64,000 bases of DNA from Candidatus Thalassolituus haligoni (lineage in GTDB: Bacteria; Pseudomonadota; Gammaproteobacteria; Pseudomonadales; Oceanobacteraceae). Positions 16,155 through 25,488 of this stretch are shown piece by piece. The DNA lies in assembly GCF_041222825.1 (NCBI RefSeq), contig NZ_CP139482.1, positions 4,159,501 through 4,223,500 of the forward strand, written 5' to 3'. Each line of letters opens with the position of its first letter. Positions within the stretch are counted from its first letter, which is position 1. A program made the position numbers and the translations under genes. The notes below the pieces were generated by a model that had not been told where the DNA came from, did no database searches, and saw only the letters and a program-made list of their open reading frames with translations.

Positions 16155-18170
16155 AAACAGGTTTTTCAGCCCGGCCAGGGTTTCTTGGCCGCGCTGTTTT
16201 TGCTGTTCCGGGGTGGTTTCGGTTTTGCCTTCCCATTCAATATCGTCCGGCGGCAGTTCGTCGAGGAAACGGGAGTGGGTGGTATCGGAGACATCGCCAT
16301 ACTGACGGCGCTTACCGGCGTAGGTGAGGGTTAACGAACGTTTGGCGCGGGTGATGCCTACGTACATCAGGCGGCGTTCTTCTTCGATGGTGTCGGCTTC
16401 GATGGCGTTGCGGTGCGGCATCAGTTCTTCTTCCATGCCGACGATGTAAACGTGGGGGTACTCCAGACCTTTGGAAGCGTGCAGGGTCATCAGCTGCACC
16501 TGGTCGGAGTCGTCGTCGTTTTCCTGCTGTTCCAGCATGTCACGCAAGATCAGTTTGCCAACGGCGTCTTCGATGGTGACTTCGTCACCGACTTCTTCGG
16601 CTTTGTCGATCATTTTCTGGATGGAGTCCACCAGAAACCAGACGTTTTTCATCCGCCGTTCTGCCTGGTTTGGCGTTGCGGAGCTTTGCGCCAGATGGCC
16701 TTCGTAATCGATGTCTTCGATCATTTCCTTGATGGCAGCAATGGCGTCGTCACTGTAGGCATTACGGGTGATGCCTGCCAGCCAATGACCAAAACGGCGC
16801 AACCGATCCACGGCTTTGGGAGTCAGCAGTTGCTCAAGGCCCATTTCAGTGGTGGCCGACAGCATGCTGGTGCCACGCTTCATGGCGTATTCGCTGAGCT
16901 TTTCGATAGTGGTCGGGCCGATTTCCCGGCGCGGGGTGTTGATGATGCGCAGGAAGGCGGCGTCATCGCTGGGGTTAATCAGCAGCCGCAGGTAGCCCAT
17001 GATGTCTTTGATTTCGTTGCGACCAAAAAACGACTGGCCACCACTGATCTTGTACGGCACCTGAAACCCTTGCAGTTTCATTTCCATCATCCGGCTTTGA
17101 TGGTTGCCGCGATACAGTACGGCAAAGTCCTTGTAGCCTGCGCCGTACCGCAGCCGCCGTTCGACAATTTCGGAAGCAATACGCTCGGCTTCGATTTCGT
17201 CGTTGCGGCATTTGAGAATACGGATCGGGTCGCCGTAGCCCATATCGGACCAGAGCCGCTTCTGGAACTCGTGGGGGTTATTGTCGATCACGCGGTTGGC
17301 GGCGTTCAGAATCAGGCCGGTGGAGCGGTAGTTTTGCTCCAGCTTGACGACCTTCAGGGTCGGAAAATCCTGTTTCAGCAACGACAGGTTTTCCGGCCGT
17401 GCACCACGCCAGGCATAAATCGATTGGTCGTCGTCGCCAACCACGGTCAGCCCGGTGCGATGCCCCACCAGCGACTTGACCATTTCGTACTGGGAGGTGT
17501 TGGTGTCCTGGTATTCGTCCACCAGCAGGTAGCGGATTTTTTTCTGCCAGCGCGTTAGTACATCAGGAAAATCGCGGAACAGCAGCGTTGGCACCATGAT
17601 CAGGTCGTCAAAATCCACCGCGTTGTAGGCTTTCAGCATGCGCTGGTAAATCGAGTAGGTCTGGGCAATCAGCATTTCTTGCTGGCTTTGTGCCTGCTGG
17701 ATGGCGTCGGCCGGAGCGATCAGGTCGTTCTTGAGGTTGGAAATGGTGCTTTGCACCAGCTCGACCATATCGCCGTCATCACCGTGTTCGCGTTGCATCA
17801 CGTCACGGATAATACCCTTGCAGTCGTCCTGGTCGAGGATGGAAAAGCCAGCCTTGTAGCCCGAAGCGGCCAGCTCCTGGCGGATAATATTAAGACCCAG
17901 GTTGTGGAAGGTCGAGACCGTTAATCCGCGCGCGCCACCTTTGCCGGTCAGGGCGGTGACCCGCTCTTTCATTTCGCGGGCGGCCTTGTTGGTAAAGGTC
18001 ACGGCGGCAATATGGTGAGACTTGATGCCACAGGCATCGATCAGGTAGGCGATCTTGCGAGTGATCACACTGGTTTTGCCGGAACCGGCACCTGCGAGTA
18101 CCAGCAGCGGGCCATCAACGTATTTGGCGGCTTCGCGTTGACGGGGATTGAGTTGGGTTAAATCGACCAC
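16143..18170 (-). CDS. rep: ATP-dependent DNA helicase Rep
   Basis: A 675-residue superfamily 1A 3'-5' helicase matching E. coli Rep rather than UvrD along its length. Motifs are LAGAGSGKTSVITRKI (Walker A, about 25-40), TFTNKAAREMKERV (Ia), LLVDEYQDTN (II), VGDDDQSIYAWRGA (III), QNYRS (IV), LMTLHASKGLEYPHV (V) and VGITRAKRSL (VI). Rep removes proteins ahead of replication forks and restarts stalled forks. The C-terminus ends FGDL, with its stop inside a local duplication. It is a single-gene unit upstream of the small membrane gene on the same strand. Confidence 0.95.
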   Translation of the reverse strand: MVDLTQLNPRQREAAKYVDGPLLVLAGAGSGKTSVITRKIAYLIDACGIKSHHIAAVTFTNKAAREMKERVTALTGKGGARGLTVSTFHNLGLNIIRQELAASGYKAGFSILDQDDCKGIIRDVMQREHGDDGDMVELVQSTISNLKNDLIAPADAIQQAQSQQEMLIAQTYSIYQRMLKAYNAVDFDDLIMVPTLLFRDFPDVLTRWQKKIRYLLVDEYQDTNTSQYEMVKSLVGHRTGLTVVGDDDQSIYAWRGARPENLSLLKQDFPTLKVVKLEQNYRSTGLILNAANRVIDNNPHEFQKRLWSDMGYGDPIRILKCRNDEIEAERIASEIVERRLRYGAGYKDFAVLYRGNHQSRMMEMKLQGFQVPYKISGGQSFFGRNEIKDIMGYLRLLINPSDDAAFLRIINTPRREIGPTTIEKLSEYAMKRGTSMLSATTEMGLEQLLTPKAVDRLRRFGHWLAGITRNAYSDDAIAAIKEMIEDIDYEGHLAQSSATPNQAERRMKNVWFLVDSIQKMIDKAEEVGDEVTIEDAVGKLILRDMLEQQENDDDSDQVQLMTLHASKGLEYPHVYIVGMEEELMPHRNAIEADTIEEERRLMYVGITRAKRSLTLTYAGKRRQYGDVSDTTHSRFLDELPPDDIEWEGKTETTPEQQKQRGQETLAGLKNLFGDL

Positions 18171-18226
18171 GTAATGTCCTCTGAATCAGGCCTGCATTCT
18201 AGCTCAGAGGCGCAATAAAATCAGGC

Positions 18227-18457
18227 TCAGCTGTCGGGTTTGCGAGCTTGTCCGTCGAGCGGTTCGGCCGCATCCGACGGCCCGAAGAACAGCTTATTAT
18301 GAAATGGGCTGGGCGTATTCTCGTGATAGCTCAACAACAGCCAGACGATGAGACCCACGACGACCAGCAAGATCATCAGACCCGCCAATGGCCCGCGTGG
18401 CGGTTTCGGGGTTGGTTTGTGCTTGCCCTTGGGGTCATCCGACATGAGGTTATTCAT
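18227..18457 (-). CDS. Small single-pass membrane protein, unknown
   Basis: About 76 residues: a short polar, Lys/Pro-rich N-terminus (KGKHKPTPKPPRG), one clear transmembrane helix (LAGLMILLVVVGLIVWLLL) and a polar tail. ATG at 18457 lies at the edge of an inverted repeat; an alternative GTG at 18463 and a downstream ATG at 18445 are possible because no strong ribosome site decides. I do not recognise a family. It is likely real because of its composition and position between rep and an MFS gene on the same strand. Confidence 0.55.
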   Translation of the reverse strand: MNNLMSDDPKGKHKPTPKPPRGPLAGLMILLVVVGLIVWLLLSYHENTPSPFHNKLFFGPSDAAEPLDGQARKPDS

Positions 18458-18480
18458 CCACACTGTTTTCTACAGTGTGG
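18458..18480. promoter_or_regulatory. Perfect 8-bp inverted repeat at the start of the small membrane gene
   Basis: CCACACTG (18458-18465) and CAGTGTGG (18473-18480) form a perfect inverted repeat with a 7-nt spacer immediately upstream of the ATG at 18457. It could be an operator or a hairpin in the leader that controls translation. It cannot be an intrinsic terminator for the MFS gene because no U-tract follows. Confidence 0.5.
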
Positions 18481-18538
18481 ATCAAGCGCCAGCGATTGCC
18501 AGTATCGACGCCACCACCAGGGAGCCGCGATCGTCGTG

Positions 18539-19756
18539 CTACGCGGTTGACGCGTGCGGACGGTTTTCCGGTTCCAGCCAATGGGTCAGCACTAACAGCA
18601 ACATCCCCACCATCATCACCGCCGTTGTAACCAGCAACGCCATTTCGTATTTGCCCGTGAGCGTCATAACATAACCGGTCATCGCCGGAGCCACCATTTG
18701 CGACACGCTGTAGCTCAGAGTCAGCCCCGCCATGGCACTGGCGGGATTATGAGGGAAGCGACGGCCAATCAGCGTCAGCGTCAGGTTCACAATGCCCACA
18801 AAGGTCCCACCCCAGAGCGCAGCACTGATCAGATTAACCGCCAGGTTGTCGCTGATCGCGGGCAACAGCATCGACAGGGTTTGTAGGCCATAAGCCAGTA
18901 ACAGCGCCGGAATTTGTCCGAGACCATGGGCCACCTTGTCCCACAAAAAGGTCGATGGCGTCGCCGCCAGACCAACGACAATCCAGACCCAGGCACCGTT
19001 ACCCGACAACAACGGCAGCGCTTCCAGAATATCGACGATAAACGTCGCGCCGACCACATAGCCACATCCGGCACAGAAGTAAGCTGCCACCATTAACATC
19101 AGCCAGCGCCGGGAGGTGGCAGTCGTCGGTGTATGAGCGGGTGCACTACCAGCCTGCAGCACTTCCGGGCGCGGCATCCAGCGCCAGGCCGGAATAAAAA
19201 ACAGCATGCCCAATATGCCCAGCCCGATCCATTGTTGATCCCAGCTAAGCCAACCCGCCATGCCCGTGACACCCAGGCCAGACACGATAATCCCCAGCCC
19301 GGCACCGGTAAAATGCAGCCCCAGCTGGGGCCGATGCCGATGGCGTATCAGCCAGTTCAGCACCAACCCGGAAGCCAGCAATAAACCGGCAATGCCGGAA
19401 AAGCCCCCGACCAGACGCAACAGCATCCAGCCGACCGGATGACTGACAAAACCCATTGCCAGGGTACTGACCACCGCCAGCACCAGACAGAGCCGATAAA
19501 GGTGGTACTTGCGCAACGGATCCTTGATCAGGGTCGCCATCAATGCACCAGCGGTGTAACCGATATAAATAAAAGTCGCCAGCCAGCCACCGATCAAGGG
19601 CGACATGCCCGCCTCCAGCTGCATTACCGGCAGCAGCGGGGTATAAGCAAAACGCGCCAGACCGACACTGAGAATCAGCGCACACACACCCGCAAAAACA
19701 ACGCGGTAGCGCTCTGCGTCGCTGGTCAGCGGCGCGTCATGATCGGATGTTTGCAC
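18539..19756 (-). CDS. YbfB/YjiJ-family MFS transporter
   Basis: A 405-residue permease with 12 predicted transmembrane helices. The family signature GLARFAYTPLLPVMQ lies in the first helix, and GLARF-type N-termini are characteristic of the YbfB/YjiJ group. Members are uncharacterised MFS carriers, some linked to export of organic acids or sugars. No substrate can be inferred. It lies upstream of the small membrane gene on the same strand with a gap of about 80 nt that contains the inverted repeat. Confidence 0.88.
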   Translation of the reverse strand: MQTSDHDAPLTSDAERYRVVFAGVCALILSVGLARFAYTPLLPVMQLEAGMSPLIGGWLATFIYIGYTAGALMATLIKDPLRKYHLYRLCLVLAVVSTLAMGFVSHPVGWMLLRLVGGFSGIAGLLLASGLVLNWLIRHRHRPQLGLHFTGAGLGIIVSGLGVTGMAGWLSWDQQWIGLGILGMLFFIPAWRWMPRPEVLQAGSAPAHTPTTATSRRWLMLMVAAYFCAGCGYVVGATFIVDILEALPLLSGNGAWVWIVVGLAATPSTFLWDKVAHGLGQIPALLLAYGLQTLSMLLPAISDNLAVNLISAALWGGTFVGIVNLTLTLIGRRFPHNPASAMAGLTLSYSVSQMVAPAMTGYVMTLTGKYEMALLVTTAVMMVGMLLLVLTHWLEPENRPHASTA

Positions 19757-19870
19757 AGGATATTTCCCTTTATTGTTGTTATCAGATACCTACGTGAATA
19801 ATCACACAACCACGTCAGCCACCGGAGTGTACGGCTCCCGTCCATTATCTGCATTAAAATGCAGGGTCAC

Positions 19871-19953
19871 GTAGGGCCCGGCTCCGTCCGTGGCCGTATT
19901 ACGGATTCGTATTGCGTGGCCGTTATTAGGACAGCCACGGAGGGCGTCCCTAC
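19871..19953. repeat. Imperfect inverted repeat element of the GTAGGG family
   Basis: The left arm, GTAGGGCCCGGCTCCGTCCG plus TGGC (19871-19894), is an imperfect inverted copy of the right arm, GCCACGGAGGGCGTCCCTAC (19934-19953). About 40 bp separate them. The left arm resembles 16063-16084 and the right arm matches 3233-3252. The right arm contains the comM stop codon. This appears to be the fullest copy of a dispersed element in the window. Confidence 0.6.
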
Positions 19954-21473
19954 GTCTCGGAGGCTCGGATAAACCGATCCAGACTGCGATAACCAACCGC
20001 TTCCAGCAAATGCGGACGACCAATCTGCTCAGCCCCATCAAGGTCGGCAATCGTGCGCGCCAACTTGAGTACCCGGTGATAGCCCCGCGCACTGAGGTTG
20101 AGTTTTTCCACCGCCGCCAGAAACCAGACACTGTCGGCCTCGGCCAACTGGCAGACCCGATCACGTTCGTTGCCGCCCAGTTCGGCATTGCAGCAACCCT
20201 GTCGGTGCAACTGCCGTTGGCGTGCGACCAGAACCCGTTGCTGAACCGCCGCACTGCTTTCGCCAGGGGCTGACTGATGCAGCAGCGCCGCCGGAATCGC
20301 GGGCACCTCGACATGCAGATCAATACGGTCGAGCAAGGGGCCGGATGCCTGGCCCTGATAACGCCGTACTTGTTCTTCGTTGCAACGACACCGGCCAGAC
20401 GGATCACCAAAATAGCCACACGGACAGGGGTTCATTGCCGCCACCAGCTGAAACCGGGCCGGAAAGGTGACGCTGCGCTGCGCACGACTGATCACAATTC
20501 GGCCACTTTCCAGCGGCTCTCGCAGTACATCCAGCACCTTGCGGCTGTATTCTGGCAATTCGTCCAGAAACAATACTCCGGCATGTGCCAGTGAAATCTC
20601 TCCCGGCCGGGGGTTACTGCCACCGCCCACCAGCGCCACCCCTGAGGCGGTATGATGCGGCGCTCGAAATGGCCGCCGCCGCCAGCGTTCGAGCCAGCCC
20701 TCGCCCGACGTGGAGATCGAATACACCGAGGCCGATACCAGCGCATCTTCCTCGTTCATTGGCGGCAGAATGCCGGGCAAGCGGCTGGCCAGCATGGTTT
20801 TTCCTGTGCCCGGCGGGCCGATAAACAGCAGGTTATGTTGCCCCGCTGCGGCGATTTCCAACGCCCGGCGTGCTTGTGGCTGGCCCCGGACATCGGCCAA
20901 ATCCGGAACATCCAGCAGCCCTCCGCTACCTCCTGGCGTCGGCAAGACGTCCGTCAGGGCTCCCTTGCCAAGCAGATAATTAACCACCTCCGTTAACGAG
21001 CGAGCCGTCAGCGCCCGGCCGGTATGAGTCAGAGCCACTTCACCGGCATTGCCGTCACTGAGTACCAACGTTCTTTGTGCCTGTCCGCATTGCACCGCAC
21101 TGGGCAAAGCGCCACTGATCGGCCGCAATTCACCGTTCAGTGCCAGTTCACCCAGAAATTCATGATGGTCCAGTGCGACGGCGGGAATCTGCCCGGATGC
21201 CGCCAGAATGCCCAGCGCAATCGCCAGATCAAACCGCCCGCCGTCTTTGGGTAAATCGGCGGGTGCCAGATTAATCGTGATACGTTTGGAAGGAAATTCG
21301 TAATCGCAGGTGAGCAAGGCACTGCGTACCCTGTCCTTGCTTTCTCGTACCGCCGCTTCCGGCATGCCGACCAGACTGAGTGATGGCAGCCCACCCGACA
21401 GGTGCACTTCAACCCGAACTTCGGGAGACTCTACGCCCAGCTGGGCGCGGGTAAATACCGATGCAAATGACAT
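19950..21473 (-). CDS. comM: ComM, YifB-family AAA+ branch-migration helicase
   Basis: A 507-residue Mg-chelatase-like AAA+ protein. The order is the N-terminal Lon-protease-like/ChlI domain (VEVHLSGGLPSLSLVGMPE), Walker A IGPPGTGKTMLASRLPG at about 205, Walker B VLFLDELPE, and the C-terminal ChlI domain with LARTIADLDG. ComM promotes branch migration during natural transformation and is a core gene in gammaproteobacteria. The ATG at 21473 has AAGGAA six bases upstream and gives the usual N-terminus; an earlier ATG at 21506 is less likely. The TAG stop falls in the repeat at 19934-19953. Confidence 0.95.
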   Translation of the reverse strand: MSFASVFTRAQLGVESPEVRVEVHLSGGLPSLSLVGMPEAAVRESKDRVRSALLTCDYEFPSKRITINLAPADLPKDGGRFDLAIALGILAASGQIPAVALDHHEFLGELALNGELRPISGALPSAVQCGQAQRTLVLSDGNAGEVALTHTGRALTARSLTEVVNYLLGKGALTDVLPTPGGSGGLLDVPDLADVRGQPQARRALEIAAAGQHNLLFIGPPGTGKTMLASRLPGILPPMNEEDALVSASVYSISTSGEGWLERWRRRPFRAPHHTASGVALVGGGSNPRPGEISLAHAGVLFLDELPEYSRKVLDVLREPLESGRIVISRAQRSVTFPARFQLVAAMNPCPCGYFGDPSGRCRCNEEQVRRYQGQASGPLLDRIDLHVEVPAIPAALLHQSAPGESSAAVQQRVLVARQRQLHRQGCCNAELGGNERDRVCQLAEADSVWFLAAVEKLNLSARGYHRVLKLARTIADLDGAEQIGRPHLLEAVGYRSLDRFIRASET

Positions 21474-21705
21474 ACGCGTTCCTTGCCTGTCAGATAGAGA
21501 CGTCAAAGACTAGCGCGAGTGCACCGCAAGGAACAGTCGCAGCGACTAAAAAACGCCTTTGTCCGGCGTGTAAACAAACATCAAGATGCCCGCGCAAGGG
21601 CAGGTTTGTTGTAACGATTATGGTAGATTCACGATCTGTGATGACTGTCCGGCGTGTGAATTTCTGAGTACGACACCACACGCCCCAATATCCCCGGAGA
21701 AATTT

Positions 21706-24402
21706 ATGTCGGCCAGACGCTGGTTCATCAACCCTATCACCCTGAGCCTGATAGCCGTTGCCCTACAGGGCTGCGGCAGTGGCAGTAGTGCTATTACCAG
21801 CAGTGACGATGACGACGGCAGCGGCACAGAGCCGGAAACCCATGCCGTCAGCGGTACCGTCAGTGCCGCCAGCAATACCCTGGTCGATAGCGACATCAAC
21901 GACATTTATGCCGACTACAGCAGTAACAACTCCCTCGCAACCGCGCAAGCCATTACCAACCTGGTGACGGTACAGGGGTTTGTCACCAAGTCCGGAACCC
22001 GGGGCCGGATTTCGGGAGCAGCCTCACTGGAACGGTTTGCCGATAGCGCCGACCAGGAAGATTATTACGCTGCCAGCCTGCAAGCCGGACAGACCATTGT
22101 CGTCCATGTCGTCGATGACAGCAGCAACCCTAATGCGCTCTACAACGGCGATGTGGATATTCAGCTGATTGATGACACCGGCAACAGCGTTGCTTCGTCG
22201 ATTTCCACCTCCACTTATGAATCGATGACGGTGCCCACCAGCGGTGACTATTACATTCGCGTCTATGCCTATGACGGCACCAGCAAATATGTGATGTCGA
22301 TTACCACTTCCAGCAGCTCGGTAGCCAACCGTCTGGCGGCCACTAACACGACCACTGGCACGGCCATCAGCGACGATTTTGTCAGCAACCAGATGCTGAT
22401 CCAGATGAAACCGACCAGCTTGCTATCCGCCAGCAATCTGGTCAGCAACAAGCTGACCAACAGTGGCATCAAGACCTTATCGACCAGCACAATGGGCAAG
22501 CAACGACCTGCCCTGCTGAGCTTTGATGCCTCTGCCAGCAGCGTTCTGGCCCTCGCCACCACCACATCTCAACTCCCGGCAGAAAGCGGTAACTATCAGC
22601 AAAAATTTGCCACCCTGATGGCCATCAAACAGGTGGCAGAACAGGATGATGTCCTGCTGGCCGAACCTAACTACCTCCGCACCGCCTTCGCCACTCCTAA
22701 CGACCGCCGTTACAATGAACAATGGAACTACAGCGCCATCGACCTGCCATTGGCCTGGGAGTTGAGCACCGGTGAGCGCAGTGATGGCACCGACGTTGTT
22801 GTTGCCGTGGTCGATACCGGCGTGTTTCTCAGTCACAGCGACCTGTCCGGTCAGTTAACCAGCGACGGCTACGACTTTATCTCGTCCAGCAGTAATGCCA
22901 ACGACGGTGATGGCATCGACAACAACCCGGATGATCCCGGCGACAACACCACCGCCGGACTCAGCTCCTGGCACGGCACCCATGTGGCAGGCACCATTGC
23001 CGCCAGCACCAATAACAACCTCGGCGTCGCCGGTATCGCCTGGGCCGCCAAAATCATGCCGGTGCGGGTACTGGGCCTGCAGGGTGGCACCAGCTACGAC
23101 ATTTTGCAGGGCATGTATTACGCGGCGGGACTCAGTAATGACAGTGGCACGGTACCGGATCAGCCAGCCGATATTATCAACCTCAGCCTCGGCGGCACCA
23201 GTCGCTCCCAGGCGGAGCAGAATGCCATTACCGCAATTCACGATGCGGGGGTGATCATCGTCGCGGCATCGGGCAACGACGGTAATTCAACAGTGAACTA
23301 TCCCGCCGGTTATACCGATGTCATTGCCGTTGGTGCCACCGACGCGGCGGATAATATCGCCTACTACTCCAGCTATGGCAGTCACCTCGATCTGGCGGCA
23401 CCCGGTGGCGATACCAACCGCGACCTCAACAACGACGGCTATCAGGACGGTATTCTCAGCACCCTGGTCAACGACAGCAGCGGCACCCGGCGCAGCAGCT
23501 ACGGCTACTACAATGGCACCTCCATGGCCGCGCCTCATGTCGCCGGTGTGATTGCCCTGATGAAAGCAGTCTATCCGGAACTGACCCCCGACAACCTGGA
23601 CAGCCTGATTGCCAGTGGCAGCATCAGTGATGACCTCGGCGATAGCGGCCACGACAACGACTTTGGCTATGGCCGGATCAACGCTCTGAAGGCGGTTAAC
23701 GCCGCACTGGAGCTGGCCACCACCGGCACCGTGGTGCTGCCGGTCTTGCTGCAAACCAGCCCCTCGCTGATGTCGATTGGCAGCACTGACAGCGCCCGCT
23801 TTACCCTTACCAATGCGGGCGGCGGCGAACCCGCCATCACCAGCGTCAGCGCAACCGCCAGCTGGTTGAGCGTAACTCCCGAGACGATCGACGCGCAGGG
23901 CTTTGGCAGTTATCTGGTCAGCGTGACACGGACAGACCTCGCCGATGGTTACTACAGCGATAAAATCACCATCACCAGCAACACGGGCAACAGCGTGACA
24001 TTAAGCGTCAATATGACCGTGGGCACCATCACCGGAGACGGTGAACTGACCATACAATACGTTCTGTTTATGGACAGCAACGGCGATGTGGTTGAGGAAG
24101 CCGTCACCAACAGCGACGGCAGCTTTACGGCAAGCGTAACAGCCGGAGACTACGTGCTGTACGTGGGTTCGGATATTGATGTCGACTACGTGATTTGTAC
24201 CGATGGTGAGACCTGCGGTGCTTACCCGACACTCAACAACCCGGAAACCGTGACCGTGAGTGATAGCCCGGTGAGCGGACTGGCCATGACCGTATCGATT
24301 CAGACACCGACGGTAACCGACACCGACACCACCAGCTCGGCATCCGCGCTGCTGCAACGCAGTGGCAGCCTGGCCCGACAGCGATCCCTCACGCTCCCGT
24401 GA
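21706..24402 (+). CDS. Subtilisin-like (S8) serine peptidase, surface lipoprotein with PPC domain
   Basis: An 898-residue exported lipoprotein. The lipobox LQGC gives Cys23, followed by an acidic Ser/Asp linker. A pre-peptidase C-type domain lies at about 108-200 and a propeptide-like segment follows. The S8 domain has Asp370 (VVDTGV), His423 (WHGTHVAG), Asn524 (SGNDG) and Ser606 (GTSMAAPH). The C-terminus has a BACON-like beta domain (about 715-800) and a carboxypeptidase-regulatory-like domain. The ATG at 21706 with CCGGAGA upstream is preferred over a longer frame from 21586, because the signal peptide begins here. It probably degrades extracellular protein. All catalytic residues are present. 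Confidence 0.92.
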   Translation: MSARRWFINPITLSLIAVALQGCGSGSSAITSSDDDDGSGTEPETHAVSGTVSAASNTLVDSDINDIYADYSSNNSLATAQAITNLVTVQGFVTKSGTRGRISGAASLERFADSADQEDYYAASLQAGQTIVVHVVDDSSNPNALYNGDVDIQLIDDTGNSVASSISTSTYESMTVPTSGDYYIRVYAYDGTSKYVMSITTSSSSVANRLAATNTTTGTAISDDFVSNQMLIQMKPTSLLSASNLVSNKLTNSGIKTLSTSTMGKQRPALLSFDASASSVLALATTTSQLPAESGNYQQKFATLMAIKQVAEQDDVLLAEPNYLRTAFATPNDRRYNEQWNYSAIDLPLAWELSTGERSDGTDVVVAVVDTGVFLSHSDLSGQLTSDGYDFISSSSNANDGDGIDNNPDDPGDNTTAGLSSWHGTHVAGTIAASTNNNLGVAGIAWAAKIMPVRVLGLQGGTSYDILQGMYYAAGLSNDSGTVPDQPADIINLSLGGTSRSQAEQNAITAIHDAGVIIVAASGNDGNSTVNYPAGYTDVIAVGATDAADNIAYYSSYGSHLDLAAPGGDTNRDLNNDGYQDGILSTLVNDSSGTRRSSYGYYNGTSMAAPHVAGVIALMKAVYPELTPDNLDSLIASGSISDDLGDSGHDNDFGYGRINALKAVNAALELATTGTVVLPVLLQTSPSLMSIGSTDSARFTLTNAGGGEPAITSVSATASWLSVTPETIDAQGFGSYLVSVTRTDLADGYYSDKITITSNTGNSVTLSVNMTVGTITGDGELTIQYVLFMDSNGDVVEEAVTNSDGSFTASVTAGDYVLYVGSDIDVDYVICTDGETCGAYPTLNNPETVTVSDSPVSGLAMTVSIQTPTVTDTDTTSSASALLQRSGSLARQRSLTLP

Positions 24403-24411
24403 GACCAGAAC

Positions 24412-24439
24412 AACCGCAGAGGCTCCGTCCTCTGCGGTT
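24412..24439. terminator. Perfect 11-bp stem hairpin between convergent genes
   Basis: AACCGCAGAGG and CCTCTGCGGTT enclose a 6-nt loop 9 nt after the peptidase stop. It lacks a clear U-run on either strand. Its position between the convergent peptidase and qorB genes suggests a transcription end or a 3'-stabilising hairpin. Confidence 0.5.
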
Positions 24440-24523
24440 GGCAAGTTTGATAGCTGTTGCGGTATTCAGTAACCACCGGTACTGCCAGCATTTTCACACC
24501 AGAACGTGGAAACGCGAGATCGA

Positions 24524-25381
24524 CTACACAGCCAACGCTATCTTGACCATCTCCGCCAACGGTGTGGTCGGGCGTCCGATCAGTTGACTCAGGGTCTTGC
24601 TGTCATCAAACAACCCGCCTTTTGATGCGCCGGTATCCGACTCCGCCAGCAGGGTCGCGATATAATCGGGCAAACCAGCCCCCATCAAGGCCGCAGCGTA
24701 GTCTGCTTCGGGCATATTCTGATACACAATGGCCTTACCAGTCTGGCCTGCAATCTCGGCTGCCAGCGCGGTCAGCGTGTAGGCGTCATCACCCGCCAAT
24801 TCATAGACCTTGCCCGCCTGCGGCGCGGTGGATGTCAGCACCGCAGCGGCAGCGGCAGCGTAATCCGCCCGTGCTGCCGAGGCGATACGACCTTCCCCGG
24901 CGCACCCAAAAACCATGCCGTGCTCCAGTGCCACCGGCACGCTGGCAGTATAGTTTTCGGTGTACCAGCCATTACGCAGTAACACATACGGCACACTGGA
25001 CTCGGCCAACGCCTGCTCGGTTTGCTGGTGCTCCAGAGCCAGCGGTAACGGTGACTCGGCAGCATGCAGAATACTGGTGTACGCCAGCAATCCAACTCCT
25101 GCCGCCTGCGCAGCAGCAATCACATTCTGGTGCTGGGGAAAACGCTGCCCCACTTCGCTGGAAGAAATCAGCAGTACCTTGTCAGCGCCTTCAAACGCCG
25201 CTGCCAGTGTCGCTGGCTGGCTATAATCCGCCGCTCTCACGACCACCCCCAGAGCCGCCAGGTCGGCCACTTTTTCAGGGTTGCGTACCGCCGCCACAAT
25301 CTCTGCCGCAGGCAGTGTTTGCAGCAATGCGTCGATCACCAGACGGCCCAGCTGGCCGGATGCACCTGTTACAACAATCAT
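24524..25381 (-). CDS. qorB: NAD(P)H:quinone oxidoreductase 2, NmrA-like (QorB)
   Basis: A 285-residue atypical short-chain dehydrogenase. The Rossmann motif TGASGQLG is at the N-terminus, and strong QorB matches include LLISSSEVGQR-PQH, LLRNGWYTENY, VYELAGD and GASKGGLFDDSKTLS-LIGRPTT. E. coli QorB reduces quinones with NADPH. The second ATG (25381) is six bases from AGAGGA, whereas the first (25387) abuts it, so 25381 is chosen. The divergent HxlR gene is the same pairing as ytfG/ytfH in E. coli, which supports both calls. Confidence 0.93.
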   Translation of the reverse strand: MIVVTGASGQLGRLVIDALLQTLPAAEIVAAVRNPEKVADLAALGVVVRAADYSQPATLAAAFEGADKVLLISSSEVGQRFPQHQNVIAAAQAAGVGLLAYTSILHAAESPLPLALEHQQTEQALAESSVPYVLLRNGWYTENYTASVPVALEHGMVFGCAGEGRIASAARADYAAAAAAVLTSTAPQAGKVYELAGDDAYTLTALAAEIAGQTGKAIVYQNMPEADYAAALMGAGLPDYIATLLAESDTGASKGGLFDDSKTLSQLIGRPTTPLAEMVKIALAV

Positions 25382-25448
25382 GATCATTCCTCTTTTTTGG
25401 TTGGCGAGTATTCATCGAATGACAACAGGCTAGCTCTAATGCTAACTT

Positions 25449-25476
25449 TAAGTAAGTACCAACAAAAAGGTAAGTA
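25449..25476. promoter_or_regulatory. Repeated TAAGTA boxes between qorB and hxlR, candidate HxlR/QorR operator
   Basis: TAAGTAAGTA (25449-25458) and GTAAGTA (25470-25476) are closely spaced in the 107-bp divergent region. HxlR-type regulators bind repeated or palindromic AT-rich sites in such divergent promoters. The assignment rests on position and repetition only. Confidence 0.4.
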
Positions 25477-25488
25477 TGGAAATATATC

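Noticed and set aside
16413..17558. A 381-codon open frame on the plus strand opposite rep
   Set aside because: It lies wholly antisense to a helicase gene with all motifs intact; its product is Val/Asp/His/Phe-rich shadow sequence without family or ribosome site.
19802..20419. A 205-codon minus-strand frame overlapping the comM C-terminus
   Set aside because: It is another frame of the same strand across conserved ComM domain sequence.
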